A stretch of DNA of 64,000 nt from NCBI RefSeq assembly GCF_011440305.1, contig NZ_JAAOIW010000009.1, positions 186,001 through 250,000 on the forward strand, written 5' to 3'. Position numbers and translations under genes: made by a program. Source of the DNA: Paenibacillus agricola (lineage in GTDB: Bacteria > Bacillota > Bacilli > Paenibacillales > NBRC-103111). The notes beneath the pieces were generated by a model, which was given only the letters and a program-made list of their open reading frames with translations, was not told the DNA's origin and did not search any database. Positions 9,322-18,299 of this stretch are shown here, one piece after another; the stretch's first letter is position 1; each line of letters begins with the position of its first letter.

Positions 9322-11013
9322 CTATTTTACTAAGAGCTCCCAGTCCTGCTGTTTTCGATCGTAGTTGGTCCACTCATTTCCGAAAATTTTAGACGTTTTC
9401 AATCTAGCTTCATTGACAAGTATATACTGCTTAATCGAGAAGAGCGGCATATGCCACAGGAACTGGCTTTCCATTTCTTGAAGCTTGCCAACGGCTGCCT
9501 TTCGCTTCTGCGGATCGGACTCTCGTCTCAAGTCGTTGATAAGCGGATCCCACTTGTCCTTGGCGCCGCCCAATACCTGCATACCGAGAGGACTATCGGT
9601 GTGGAAAAGACCATATGCCTCCTCCAACGACATCGCTGATAAGCCGGCATAGAGGAAATCATAGTCTCTCTTGGTGTATATAAGCTCCAGCAGGTTTCCC
9701 TTCATGAGCGAGGCTTCAACTTTCACACCAATCTGCTCCCAGTAATATTTGATGGTATCGATGAGGTCAACGGATTGCTGATCGGTATAGTAGTACTGAA
9801 GCTTGATAGTTTGATTAAAGTCAAAGTTGGCTTCGTTCAAAAGCTGCTTCGCTTTCGCAGCATCAAATGCGTATTTGACCACATTCTGGTTAAATTCGGG
9901 CATTTTCGTTGGGATTTTGGTTTCGAGCAGCTCTGCCTGACCCTTGAAGAGCTTATCAGCCAAAGCCTTACGGTCGATCGCGTAAAGCAGAGCTTGGCGA
10001 ATCTTTAAATCAGCAATTTTCTTGTTGCCTTTTCCATCTGATCCCGTCATATTGGCCTGTAGGTATCGATCGAAAAATATATCAACGGGATAGGCTTTGT
10101 ACGCAGGGTTTTTAAGCGCTTCATTTACTTGATCCAAGCTCATGACCTGCATGTAATCAAGTTGGTTGGCCTGAGACTTCGTGACAATCTTATCTTCTGT
10201 CATAGTCTGCAGCTTAATCTTCTCGATTTTTGGCTTAGGTCCGTAATAATCTTTGAAAATCTCCATGACGGCATAGTTATTGGGCTGTACTTCAGTCAGC
10301 ATGTAGGCGCCGTTCCCGATCGGCTTCTCCCAAAAGGAGGAAAGATGCAGCTTAGACGGATCCTCTTTTTCAAGCAGATGCTTCGGGTAAGGAGGCCATT
10401 GGGCCATGACGAGTTGGAATACGCCTACTGGTTCGGTCAATTGAATGGTTACCTTACTACCCTCAATGGTGACACCTTTCAAATCGGTCGCCTTGCCTGT
10501 CTTCCAATCGTCTGCGCCAGCGATCTTAATGAACGCACCGGAGAAAACTGCGTTGATGGAAGCCGATTTAAGGGCCATTCCCAAACTCCATTTAACGTCA
10601 TCGGCTGTAAACTTTACCCCATCATGCCATTTAACGTCATCCCTGAGTGTGAATGTGTAGGTCAGGCCGTCTGGAGAAACAGTAAATTCCTTCGCGAGAT
10701 CCTTCCCAACCGGCTCTACTTTTTCGTTGAGGACAAGCAGCCTTCGGAACAGGTTTGTTTTGAAAAAACCGCCGTAATCGGCCCAAGCAGCCCCAAACTT
10801 ATCATCCGGGCCACCAGCCACCAAAAACACCTTTTCCCCAGTAGCTGCAGGAACCGTTACCGCAGGTGCGCTTGGGCTCGGGCTAACTGGTACGGTAGCC
10901 TTTGGGCTCTCGTTCGGGACCGAACTTGAGCTTGGGGTGTCCGATTTGGTACAAGCAATAATGATGCTTGCGAAGAACACGAGTGACATTAGTAGTACCA
11001 ATGCTTTTTTCAT
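9322..11013 (-). CDS. solute-binding lipoprotein of an oligopeptide-type ABC transporter (SBP family 5)
   Basis: The extracellular substrate receptor for the adjacent importer, 563 residues. The N-terminus is a lipoprotein signal: KK, a hydrophobic stretch and a lipobox IIIA-C with the lipidated cysteine at residue 21. A Ser/Pro-rich linker follows to about residue 55. The mature protein has family-5 landmarks: TYTFTLRDDVKWHDG near residue 120, FTADDVKWSL, and LLYAIDRKAL in the second half. The ATG at 11013 has a GGGGAGG box. It is the first gene of the transporter operon and its terminus is followed by a large hairpin. Family 5 proteins bind peptides but also glycosides and opines, so the ligand is open. 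Confidence 0.93.
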   Translation of the reverse strand: MKKALVLLMSLVFFASIIIACTKSDTPSSSSVPNESPKATVPVSPSPSAPAVTVPAATGEKVFLVAGGPDDKFGAAWADYGGFFKTNLFRRLLVLNEKVEPVGKDLAKEFTVSPDGLTYTFTLRDDVKWHDGVKFTADDVKWSLGMALKSASINAVFSGAFIKIAGADDWKTGKATDLKGVTIEGSKVTIQLTEPVGVFQLVMAQWPPYPKHLLEKEDPSKLHLSSFWEKPIGNGAYMLTEVQPNNYAVMEIFKDYYGPKPKIEKIKLQTMTEDKIVTKSQANQLDYMQVMSLDQVNEALKNPAYKAYPVDIFFDRYLQANMTGSDGKGNKKIADLKIRQALLYAIDRKALADKLFKGQAELLETKIPTKMPEFNQNVVKYAFDAAKAKQLLNEANFDFNQTIKLQYYYTDQQSVDLIDTIKYYWEQIGVKVEASLMKGNLLELIYTKRDYDFLYAGLSAMSLEEAYGLFHTDSPLGMQVLGGAKDKWDPLINDLRRESDPQKRKAAVGKLQEMESQFLWHMPLFSIKQYILVNEARLKTSKIFGNEWTNYDRKQQDWELLVK

Positions 11014-11237
11014 GTCAAACCTCCCCTGAATATAGAGCTAGCTCCCGGCATTGCCGAGGGCTGTATGCAACCGCTAACGATATGACATAAACAGTGAAAG
11101 AAAAACATGAGTATGGCGGTTTCATCAAGCCTTTCGGTAACTTAGGACCTTCTGATGTCACTATATGATGGTTATGATGGGTTTATACCTTGTCCAGCCA
11201 TAAATTAAAACCATCGTTTTATAATGATATGTACAAG
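11014..11237 (-). promoter_or_regulatory. promoter region of the transporter operon, with a cre-like site
   Basis: This spacer separates the end of the upstream operon from the binding-protein gene and must hold the transporter promoter if the terminator at 11242-11275 works. At 11066-11079 the sequence TGCAACCGCTAACG matches a catabolite-responsive element of the TGNAANCGNWWNCA type except at the last base. It lies about 50 bases before the start codon. No convincing -35/-10 pair was identified. CcpA control is an inference only. Confidence 0.3.
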
Positions 11238-11275
11238 AAAAAACCAAGCAACCTTTACCGATAAGTTGCTTGGTT
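11236..11275 (-). terminator. intrinsic terminator of the long catabolic operon
   Basis: An 11-bp perfect stem (11242-11252 with 11265-11275, loop of 12) lies 41 bases after the stop of the last SDR gene. On the minus strand a run of six T follows immediately. It separates the catabolic genes from the transporter operon. Confidence 0.85.
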
Positions 11276-11316
11276 CTATCCTACACCGATATATCGATGC
11301 GGTACTCCCTCCTGTG

Positions 11317-12087
11317 TTACCACGCCGTCCAACCCCCGTCGACGGTAATATTTGAACCGGTCATATACCCTGCAGCTTCAGAAGCCAATAGCAGAACAGC
11401 ACCTACGATTTCCTCCGCCCTTCCTACGCGGCCTATCATCGTCTTTCGACTGAGCTCCTGAAGAAATGAAGCGTTCGTCTGTATCTGGGGATTCGGGAAG
11501 GGTCCTGGGGTCACGCAGTTAACCCGGATACCTTTGGCCGCGAGGTGGGCCGCACAATACTTGGTGAACTGAATGACTCCAGCCTTGCCGGCACCGTAAT
11601 TGGCTGGATTATTGGCCCCACTGTCGCCGTAAACAGAGGGATCAGGCGAAACGACCCCATACATAGACGAGAAGTTGACGATGCTTCCTCCGCCTCCCGC
11701 TTCCATATACGGTACAACTTCCCTCGTACATCGAAAAGTTGTGCCCAGGGCACCGTCAACCCCTTTTTGCCAATCGTAGTCAGACATGTTCTCGACGGTA
11801 CCGGCAGGCCCATAGCCAGCTCCGTAGCTCGCGCAGTTGATCAGAACGTCTATCCGCCCTGTCCGTTCGGCTGCCATCCGTAACATGCTGCGGATGGAAT
11901 CTGTTTCTGAAACGTCACACTCGATTCCGTATACCCGGTCCAACTCGAATTCCCGAACGGTCAAGTCGGCCACAATGACCGTAGCGCCAAACTCGGATAG
12001 CCCCCGTACTATCGCGCTACCCAAATAACCGTTGCCCCCAGTTATGACAACCGTCTTATTTTCTAATGAAAATAAAGGTTTGAACAT
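11317..12087 (-). CDS. short-chain dehydrogenase/reductase (SDR)
   Basis: A 256-residue classical SDR, probably a cytoplasmic NAD(P)-dependent dehydrogenase of a hydroxyl group. It shows TGGNGYLG (cofactor loop), an NCAS in place of the usual NNAG, an active-site serine in NFSSMYG, a YGAGK catalytic Tyr/Lys pair and a PGPF motif. An insertion between the serine and the tyrosine (about residues 150-163) is shared with the next SDR upstream. The frame opens with a TTG at 12099, but the ATG at 12087 with GGAGG seven bases upstream is the better start. It is the last gene before the terminator, 20 bases after its neighbour. Confidence 0.85.
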   Translation of the reverse strand: MFKPLFSLENKTVVITGGNGYLGSAIVRGLSEFGATVIVADLTVREFELDRVYGIECDVSETDSIRSMLRMAAERTGRIDVLINCASYGAGYGPAGTVENMSDYDWQKGVDGALGTTFRCTREVVPYMEAGGGGSIVNFSSMYGVVSPDPSVYGDSGANNPANYGAGKAGVIQFTKYCAAHLAAKGIRVNCVTPGPFPNPQIQTNASFLQELSRKTMIGRVGRAEEIVGAVLLLASEAAGYMTGSNITVDGGWTAW

Positions 12088-12107
12088 GATAACCTCCAAT
12101 CCTAACG

Positions 12108-12896
12108 TTATTTCGCGGTATATCCACCGTCTACGGGTAGGTTAACGCCTGACACATAAAGTGAAGCGTCTGAAGCTAGAAAGACGATACTTCCCATCAA
12201 ATCGGTTTCATTGGCCATACGACCTAAGAATGTACGTTCACTGTAACGGTCTACAAAAAGCTCTGGCGTTCGTTGCGAAGCGAGCCCTCCCGGACTCAGG
12301 CAGTTGCAGCGAATGTTTTTCTCTCCATAATAGCTCGCGACGAATCGTGTAAAGTTGAGCATACCACCCTTATGGAAGAAATAGTCGGGCACCATTCCGT
12401 GAAATCCCATGTCCTTATACAAAGTTGCATCTGCGCCGACCATTCCCTGAATGGAGCCGATGTTGATGATGGAACCGCCGCCCTGCTCTGCCATAATGTC
12501 GCCGAACACACGGGTGATGGCGAAGAGACCCGTGGCGTTAATATGCATGCTTCTAGCAAAAGCATCGAGCGGATCGTTCCAGCTAGTCATCGTACGTGCC
12601 ACCGCATTGTTGACGAGCACGTCGATGCGCCCGCTATCTCGCATCACCCGATCCCGCAGCTCCAGAATAGACTCCTCATATTCGAGGTCAAGAGATAAGG
12701 CGCTTACCTTCGTACCGTCTTGCGCAAAGCTTTGCTCCAACTCACGCAGCTTACTTTTGTCGCGAGTGGTAATGTATGTCTTGGCTCCAGCTTGCGAGAG
12801 GGCGGTGGTGATCTGACGTCCGTATAGCCCTGATCCGCCGGTTACGATAGCCACCTTGTCCTTTAATGTAAAGAAATCCATCACATTCATGTTCAT
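12108..12896 (-). CDS. short-chain dehydrogenase/reductase (SDR)
   Basis: A 262-residue classical SDR. Motifs are TGGSGLYG at the cofactor loop, NNAV in place of NNAG, an active-site serine in INIGSIQG, a YFFHK catalytic pair and a C-terminal VDGGYTAK. As in its downstream neighbour, the segment between serine and tyrosine is longer than in most SDRs, which hints at a common origin or a similar substrate. The ATG at 12896 is inside an ATGA overlap with the aldolase gene and has an AAGGAGGG box upstream. Translational coupling with the aldolase supports a role in the same pathway. Confidence 0.85.
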   Translation of the reverse strand: MNMNVMDFFTLKDKVAIVTGGSGLYGRQITTALSQAGAKTYITTRDKSKLRELEQSFAQDGTKVSALSLDLEYEESILELRDRVMRDSGRIDVLVNNAVARTMTSWNDPLDAFARSMHINATGLFAITRVFGDIMAEQGGGSIINIGSIQGMVGADATLYKDMGFHGMVPDYFFHKGGMLNFTRFVASYYGEKNIRCNCLSPGGLASQRTPELFVDRYSERTFLGRMANETDLMGSIVFLASDASLYVSGVNLPVDGGYTAK

Positions 12897-13732
12897 ACCT
12901 CACCCTCCTTGCCGCTTTCTGCATACACACTTTGGATTCGTCCGCTGACCCGTTTTTCGATTTCGTCCACAATACCCCGATAATACTGACCAAGAGCAAT
13001 CACATCAGCCCCAACGCTGATGAATCGGTAACCCATATCGACCAATTCGGCATAGTTGTCAATACTGCCTACGGTTCCGGCATACTTGTTGTGCTTGATT
13101 GAAAGCTCTGCGATTTGCTTTCGTGTCTCTATGAGCAGGGGATGATTCATTTGCCCGGGAGCTCCGATTGATTGGGAAAAATCGCCTGGACCGAAGAATA
13201 TCATGTCCAATCCAGGGAGTGCGATGATTTCCTCTAACTCCTCGAGCGCTTCGACGTCCTCAATCTGGAGCACGTTAAACCGCTCCTCATTCGCTTGACG
13301 GATGTAATCCATGAATTCGATATGGCAATACGCTCCGTCCGCATTGCCACCGTCAACCGGTCTTAACCCAAGCGGATGGAACTTCGTGCTGCGTACGACG
13401 GCCTTAGCATCTTTTAGGCTCATTATATGAGGAACCATAATGGACGTCGCGTCCATTTCATATGGCCTTATGTAGTCACTGTAACTGCCACGCGCAACGC
13501 GGACAATTGTGTCAACGTCATACATTTTACCGGCCATGATCTGCTTTTCCACAGACGACCAGTCATTCCCGACATGCTCCATGTCGGTCCAAATGCAATC
13601 GAAGCCGGACATGGCGGCGATCTCAGCCCCCCGGGCATCCGATAAATTTAGCTTGGTGCACAGCGCAACCTTTCCTGCTCTTAGCTTGCGGAGTACACGA
13701 CTCGGACGCATGGCATACGTTCTTCCCTGCAT
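12893..13732 (-). CDS. HpcH/HpaI-type class II aldolase/citrate lyase family
   Basis: A 279-residue TIM-barrel enzyme that, by family, cleaves 2-keto-3-deoxy acids or similar 4-hydroxy-2-oxoacids to pyruvate or glyoxylate plus an aldehyde, using a divalent metal. Visible active-site elements are WTDMEH (His 53), VRVAR (Arg 81), the metal ligands Glu 158 (LQIED) and Asp 184 (FFGPGDFS). The ATG at 13732 has an AGGAGGG box. Its presence among several dehydrogenases suggests that an oxidised and dehydrated sugar acid is cleaved here. Confidence 0.85.
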   Translation of the reverse strand: MQGRTYAMRPSRVLRKLRAGKVALCTKLNLSDARGAEIAAMSGFDCIWTDMEHVGNDWSSVEKQIMAGKMYDVDTIVRVARGSYSDYIRPYEMDATSIMVPHIMSLKDAKAVVRSTKFHPLGLRPVDGGNADGAYCHIEFMDYIRQANEERFNVLQIEDVEALEELEEIIALPGLDMIFFGPGDFSQSIGAPGQMNHPLLIETRKQIAELSIKHNKYAGTVGSIDNYAELVDMGYRFISVGADVIALGQYYRGIVDEIEKRVSGRIQSVYAESGKEGEV

Positions 13733-13764
13733 GAAACTTCCCTCCTTTTGGTTGTTTGTTCGTG

Positions 13765-14727
13765 TCAGTAAGGCGCAATTTCCGATAGGTAAACTTCGCG
13801 TCCCCCTTCCTCACGGCTAAGGATACCGGCAATGACGAGCTTCATCAGTTCCACTGTATGCTCAAACGGGAATGGACGCTGGCCGGTCCTCAAATAATCG
13901 ATAAAGCTGGTGAGCTGAGTTTTGAACGAATAATACGTGTCCTGAAAGGGTACAAAGGTATGTCCAGACGTTCCGATTAGCTGTAATAGACCAAACCCAC
14001 CAACCATATCCTTAGTGGCGACAACGACGACGTCAAAACCGTTACCATGTTTGAGATGCACGATGTTCCTATCGGGTGACCCCGTATTGCGTACCGATTC
14101 GAAGCCTGGACCCACGATGGGATAGATGCCTTCCAGAGCATGGATACCGTATCGTTCCCATGATTTCGCTGTAGTTATACTGGCAAAGCGAAGCTCACCC
14201 AAGTTATGGATGGAACGATGATACGGGATGAATTCTTTGCTGTAGCGCATGCAGCTCGATGACAGAATGGGCTTTCCCTGCTTAACCCACTCGTGAAAGA
14301 CAAGCAGGTCCTTCTCATTATCGACCATCGGTTTGTCAATGAATACCGGCAGCCCAGCCTCAACGAACGGCTTTGCTCTCTCAACATGCTCGTGTCCTAT
14401 GTCCGTTGAAATAATGACCGCGTCCACCTGTCCGATTACATCCTCTGGGCGTTCTACGATATGTGGTATTTGAGCTGCACGGGATACCTTCTCCGCATCC
14501 GACGGATCATCTGTCCAAATATGAGTGACGATCGCACCGGGAATGCGCAATGTAAGCTTCGGTTCTTTATCTAAGTATGCCGGTATGCCGGGATATGGAC
14601 ACTGGCTCATTTCCCCTGGATCGTAACCATTGAACATGGCACTCCATGAATAAGGGTGGCCGTTACCTTCCACCATCCCAAGCATGGCAAGACGGATCGT
14701 ATGACGCTCTACTATGGGCTTGCTCAT
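13765..14727 (-). CDS. Gfo/Idh/MocA-type oxidoreductase, divergent
   Basis: A 320-residue protein with the fold signature of the family, including an F-I-DKP motif (VFIDKPMVDN) in place of the usual EKP and an ISTDIGHEH segment. The cofactor loop is unusual: LGMVEGNGHPYSW instead of GxGxxG. It also has a long early loop (MFNGYDPGEMSQCPYPGIP). This resembles a subgroup of family members whose substrate is uncharacterised. The first in-frame start is a GTG at 14736, but the ATG at 14727 with AGAGGTG seven bases upstream is better. It sits between an SDR and the aldolase. Confidence 0.75.
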   Translation of the reverse strand: MSKPIVERHTIRLAMLGMVEGNGHPYSWSAMFNGYDPGEMSQCPYPGIPAYLDKEPKLTLRIPGAIVTHIWTDDPSDAEKVSRAAQIPHIVERPEDVIGQVDAVIISTDIGHEHVERAKPFVEAGLPVFIDKPMVDNEKDLLVFHEWVKQGKPILSSSCMRYSKEFIPYHRSIHNLGELRFASITTAKSWERYGIHALEGIYPIVGPGFESVRNTGSPDRNIVHLKHGNGFDVVVVATKDMVGGFGLLQLIGTSGHTFVPFQDTYYSFKTQLTSFIDYLRTGQRPFPFEHTVELMKLVIAGILSREEGGREVYLSEIAPY

Positions 14728-14743
14728 AGGGCACACCTCTTTT

Positions 14744-15502
14744 TCAAGAAAGTTTGATCAGTTGACCGCCATCTACCACCATACAATGCCCGGTCATATA
14801 AGCGGAATCGTTCGAAGCGAGAAACAGTGCCGCAGATGCAATATCCGCCGGAGTTCCGACACGTCCCATCGGAATTGTTTGCAAATAAGGACCAAAAGCA
14901 GCAGGATTATCGATAAGAGGCTTCGTTAATCTCGTTTCGATAAACCCTGGACAAAGCGCATTTACGCGAACACCGAGTGGCGCAAGCTCGAGGGCCATCG
15001 ACATGGAAAGCAAATTGATACCTCCTTTGGTTGCGTTATAGTGCGCTTGATCAGCTTCTGCTGCTAGACCGTTCACGCTGGACATGTTGATAATCGAACC
15101 GCCGGTATCCTGTTTTACCATTACGCGCGCAACCTGTTGCCCGACCAGAAAACTACCCTTTAAATTGATTGCCATATGTCGATCCCATTCGTCCTCGGAC
15201 AGTTCAAGGAAAGGCGCCGGACTGCATATTCCTGCATTATTCACCAGCACATCAATCTGCTTCCATAGATTCAACGTATCTTCTACCATTCGTTGTACAT
15301 CTTTGGCGTACTGAACGTCTCCTACGATCCCGATTACTTTACCTCCGCCAGAACCTATGTTTTCCACGGTTCGTTCGAGTCGCGCTCGATCCCGTCCGAT
15401 AATTGCTACTCTCGCCCCTTCCCTTACGAAACGCTCCGTCACGGCCTCGCCGATTCCCGTCGAGCCACCAGTTATGAGCGCCACCTTTCCATCCAACCTC
15501 AT
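14744..15502 (-). CDS. short-chain dehydrogenase/reductase (SDR)
   Basis: A classical 252-residue SDR (3-oxoacyl-ACP reductase/glucose dehydrogenase-like). It has TGGSTGIGEA, NNAG, NMSSVNG, YNATKGG (catalytic Tyr and Lys), and an LCPGFIETRL motif followed by VDGGQ near the end. The frame is open to 15778, but the ATG at 15502 gives the normal SDR N-terminus (MRLDGKVALITGG) and has an AGGGGAA box. It is the most canonical of the three SDRs of this operon. It lies 16 bases before the next gene. Confidence 0.88.
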   Translation of the reverse strand: MRLDGKVALITGGSTGIGEAVTERFVREGARVAIIGRDRARLERTVENIGSGGGKVIGIVGDVQYAKDVQRMVEDTLNLWKQIDVLVNNAGICSPAPFLELSEDEWDRHMAINLKGSFLVGQQVARVMVKQDTGGSIINMSSVNGLAAEADQAHYNATKGGINLLSMSMALELAPLGVRVNALCPGFIETRLTKPLIDNPAAFGPYLQTIPMGRVGTPADIASAALFLASNDSAYMTGHCMVVDGGQLIKLS

Positions 15503-15576
15503 GGCACCAATTCCCCTTTGACATAGATTATAAAATGCTGAGTGTTCTGAACAACTTCTAATGGCGTATTTTGTTA

Positions 15577-17046
15577 CTAAAGTGGATAAACTGGTTTCAT
15601 CACTAGTTGATAAGACAGATGTTTCAGGTTTGAAGTGCAGCATCCCGGCGATTCGACATGTATGACGGACTTCGCAAATGGGCCAAAGGCTGTTTGCCAA
15701 GCAATCGCCGACTTGGCGACTATCACATGAAAATCGGCTGGCCAAAGTCCGACTGAGCGAACATGTCCAAGATCCCAAGGCGCCTGCCGCTTTTCCGTCA
15801 ATATGAGGGTCAACTTACCGCTTTCGATAACCGCTGTTCTTCCCATATCGGCATGATGACCGGTCATATACGGTCCGATGTGGGTATAGAAGCCGTCAAA
15901 TAAAGTACGAACCCGCCCTTTAATACCTATAGGGTTACCATGGAGCTTATCACTTTTTCCCCCTACCTCGCATTCAAAGACACCCCCGATCCCGATACGG
16001 TGCGCCTCTGCAACAGCCTCCTGATCACGAATGACAATCAAGCTCGGTGAGGGCGGATCAACCAGCAATGCAAGAAGATGCGTAGCGTCCCCAGGAGCGC
16101 CGCCGCCCACGTTATCCGAACCCTCCGTTAAAATGACCGGTCCTTCCGATTGGGCATACGCTTGGCTGACCGCTTCCTCGGGTGTAACGAAACGAACTGT
16201 AAACCGTTCCTTATTTTGACGGGCATGCATCGATAGGCGCTCGGCTAACCGTTCAGCTAGTGTAAGGTCCCCGTCTGTCGTAACGACGAAGGCCATGCCC
16301 GCATCGGGGACATCACTGTAGGGGAAACCGCCAGCTACCGTCACATTGAGTACGCCTGATTCCTTTTCCATCGCGAAGGCTTCGTCCATCAATTCTTTCA
16401 TTGCGCCTTCCACAGTCAGCATGCCTTGCGGCACTACCAACATCCTTGGTTGTGCCAAGGCCCGTACTGGCCTAATTTCCCCCCGTACGGTTCTAACGAG
16501 AAGCTCTAACGCTTCCTCAGCACGTTCAAACATGTCCACATGCGGGTAGGTATCGTAGCCGACAATGATGTCCACCAGCTCGACCATCCGTCTGCTTATA
16601 TTTCCATGCAAATCGAGCGTCATGCCAATGGGAAGCTTGGGTCCGACGATTTCTCGCATCCTTTTGAGAAATTCCCCTTCGGCATCGGGAATATTTTCAG
16701 CTACCATTGCGCCGTGCATGATGACCAGAACAGCATCCGCACTGACATCAACTGAGGTCAGCACATCATTGATTAACGTCTCCATTGCTTCAGCTTCCAC
16801 CATACCGCTCGGCGTAGCTGAAGTGTAAATACCCGGAACAAGATCAACGTCAAGCTCCCGTGATTTGGAAATCACGCCGCCCATGGAAGTGCGCGTTCCC
16901 TCATATCGCTCATAAAACGCGTCTTTCCCTGATGTGTACTCACCGGTGAAACCTTGGATTCCGGTTGTTCCGGGAGCAAACGTATTGGTCTCATGCAGGA
17001 TACCAACGACCGCGATCTTCAGTTTCCTTTTTAAATGTTCAGCCAA
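15577..17046 (-). CDS. M81 family metallopeptidase (MlrC-like)
   Basis: A 489-residue protein of the family named for MlrC, the zinc enzyme that hydrolyses linearised microcystin products. Conserved features are GILHETNTFAP near residue 16, the LDLHGN motif, GYDTYPHVDM, and a glycine-rich SDNVGGGAPGD segment. The C-terminal domain holds GHHADMGRTAV. The start appears to be a TTG at 17046, with a GGGGGAAGG box five bases upstream and no ATG before the conserved HETN motif. Family members occur next to D-amino-acid-type PLP enzymes and peptide ABC transporters, as here. Most have no known substrate. An amidase or peptidase function is inferred. Confidence 0.82.
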   Translation of the reverse strand: MAEHLKRKLKIAVVGILHETNTFAPGTTGIQGFTGEYTSGKDAFYERYEGTRTSMGGVISKSRELDVDLVPGIYTSATPSGMVEAEAMETLINDVLTSVDVSADAVLVIMHGAMVAENIPDAEGEFLKRMREIVGPKLPIGMTLDLHGNISRRMVELVDIIVGYDTYPHVDMFERAEEALELLVRTVRGEIRPVRALAQPRMLVVPQGMLTVEGAMKELMDEAFAMEKESGVLNVTVAGGFPYSDVPDAGMAFVVTTDGDLTLAERLAERLSMHARQNKERFTVRFVTPEEAVSQAYAQSEGPVILTEGSDNVGGGAPGDATHLLALLVDPPSPSLIVIRDQEAVAEAHRIGIGGVFECEVGGKSDKLHGNPIGIKGRVRTLFDGFYTHIGPYMTGHHADMGRTAVIESGKLTLILTEKRQAPWDLGHVRSVGLWPADFHVIVAKSAIAWQTAFGPFAKSVIHVESPGCCTSNLKHLSYQLVMKPVYPL

Positions 17047-17123
17047 TAGCCTTCCCCCAATCCTGTGCTACTTTACTTGGCTTATTCTAGAAGTGCGGCG
17101 AATAAGTCCCGCTGCGCTGCCAA

Positions 17124-18224
17124 TTAGATGATCTTACCTCGAGCGTCTACGGTAATGTACGAATGAATACTGCCCCCGCGCGCTTCAAGAAGTCGGTCGT
17201 GTAAATTAACCAGCGTACAACAATGGTTGGGAATGATTTCAACGACATCCCCCACCCGGAAGGTAGTGCCTTCCGGTAAGCTAAGAATTCCGTGCTCTTC
17301 GCTAAGCCGTTCTACGATCACGTCCGGATAGGCGGGCAGCAGACCATAGCCTCTACGTTGTCCGTTGATGTCACTGGACAACGTTTTGGACCCTGCGTCG
17401 ATGATGGCGGTTCCCGGACGTGGTGTACTCACGACCATAGCATGTACGCGTAGCGCGCAATTCTCCACATTGATCGTCCCCGTAACAATTTGGGAAACAT
17501 CGCCAAAGACGTAGGCACCGGGGCGCATCTCCGTGACACCGGGCAGCTCGCCGACAAATTTTGAGGTAGGCGTAGAACCGACACTAATCTCAGTGACCTC
17601 GATTCCTCTATTCCGTTTCAACCAATCCTGTGTAGAGAGCAGGCTTTCGGCTTCTCTTACGGCGATGCTGCGACATTCGTTATCGGATAAGCAGCCATAT
17701 ACGTGGCCTGCATGAGTCATGAGACCTATCAATTCGACACCCGGTAAAGAAGCAATTTGCACCACCGTCTCGCCCGACTCCTCACCAGGTTCGCCGCCAC
17801 AACGGTTCAAGCCGGAGTTAATATCCACGTAAAGCGGGATTCGCCTTTTAAGTGATTCACCCAACTCGGAAATCCCACGAGCCACATCGTAATTATCAGT
17901 GCTTACGATAACACGAGCCTTCTGTAGAAGCTTGCCGAGACGCTCAAGCTTTGCCTTGCCCACTATAGGGAAAGCAATTAAAATATCGTCAATTCCACCC
18001 TCAGCCATCACTTCCGCTTCCCCGAGCTTCGCTACGGTGATGCCTTGAGCTCCACATAGAATTTGTTCTCTCGCGATCCTGATGCTTTTGTGTGTCTTCG
18101 TATGAGGTCTAAGCTTAACGCCGCAATTACGTGCTCTCTCAGCTGTCAAGCGAATGTTGCTCATCATGATATCCCAATCAACAACGACCGCTGGTGTTTC
18201 ATGCGAGACGGGTCTCAATGTCAT
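17124..18224 (-). CDS. D-threonine aldolase / D-serine dehydratase-like PLP enzyme
   Basis: A 366-residue fold-type III PLP enzyme of the DSD1/D-threonine aldolase family. The N-terminal barrel carries LRPHTKTHK (residues 38-46), which holds the PLP lysine, and DINSGLNRCG and MTHAGHVYG motifs that line the cofactor site. The C-terminal beta domain contains PNHCCTLVN, the metal-binding His/Cys pair of this family. The ATG at 18224 has a GGAGG box. Members cleave beta-hydroxy-D-amino acids to glycine and an aldehyde, or dehydrate D-serine-like substrates. Next to the M81 protein it may process an amino acid freed by hydrolysis. Confidence 0.85.
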   Translation of the reverse strand: MTLRPVSHETPAVVVDWDIMMSNIRLTAERARNCGVKLRPHTKTHKSIRIAREQILCGAQGITVAKLGEAEVMAEGGIDDILIAFPIVGKAKLERLGKLLQKARVIVSTDNYDVARGISELGESLKRRIPLYVDINSGLNRCGGEPGEESGETVVQIASLPGVELIGLMTHAGHVYGCLSDNECRSIAVREAESLLSTQDWLKRNRGIEVTEISVGSTPTSKFVGELPGVTEMRPGAYVFGDVSQIVTGTINVENCALRVHAMVVSTPRPGTAIIDAGSKTLSSDINGQRRGYGLLPAYPDVIVERLSEEHGILSLPEGTTFRVGDVVEIIPNHCCTLVNLHDRLLEARGGSIHSYITVDARGKII

Positions 18225-18299
18225 TATGCACCTCCGGTATCCATTTACTTTGGCCGCTTCGCTCGTTCTTCACAGGACTTCGAGACGGTTTAGAAAACG

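Noticed and set aside
15503-15778. N-terminal extension of the SDR gene up to 15778
   Set aside because: The extension has no ribosome site or domain and overlaps the 3' end of the M81 gene. The ATG at 15502 gives the normal SDR start.
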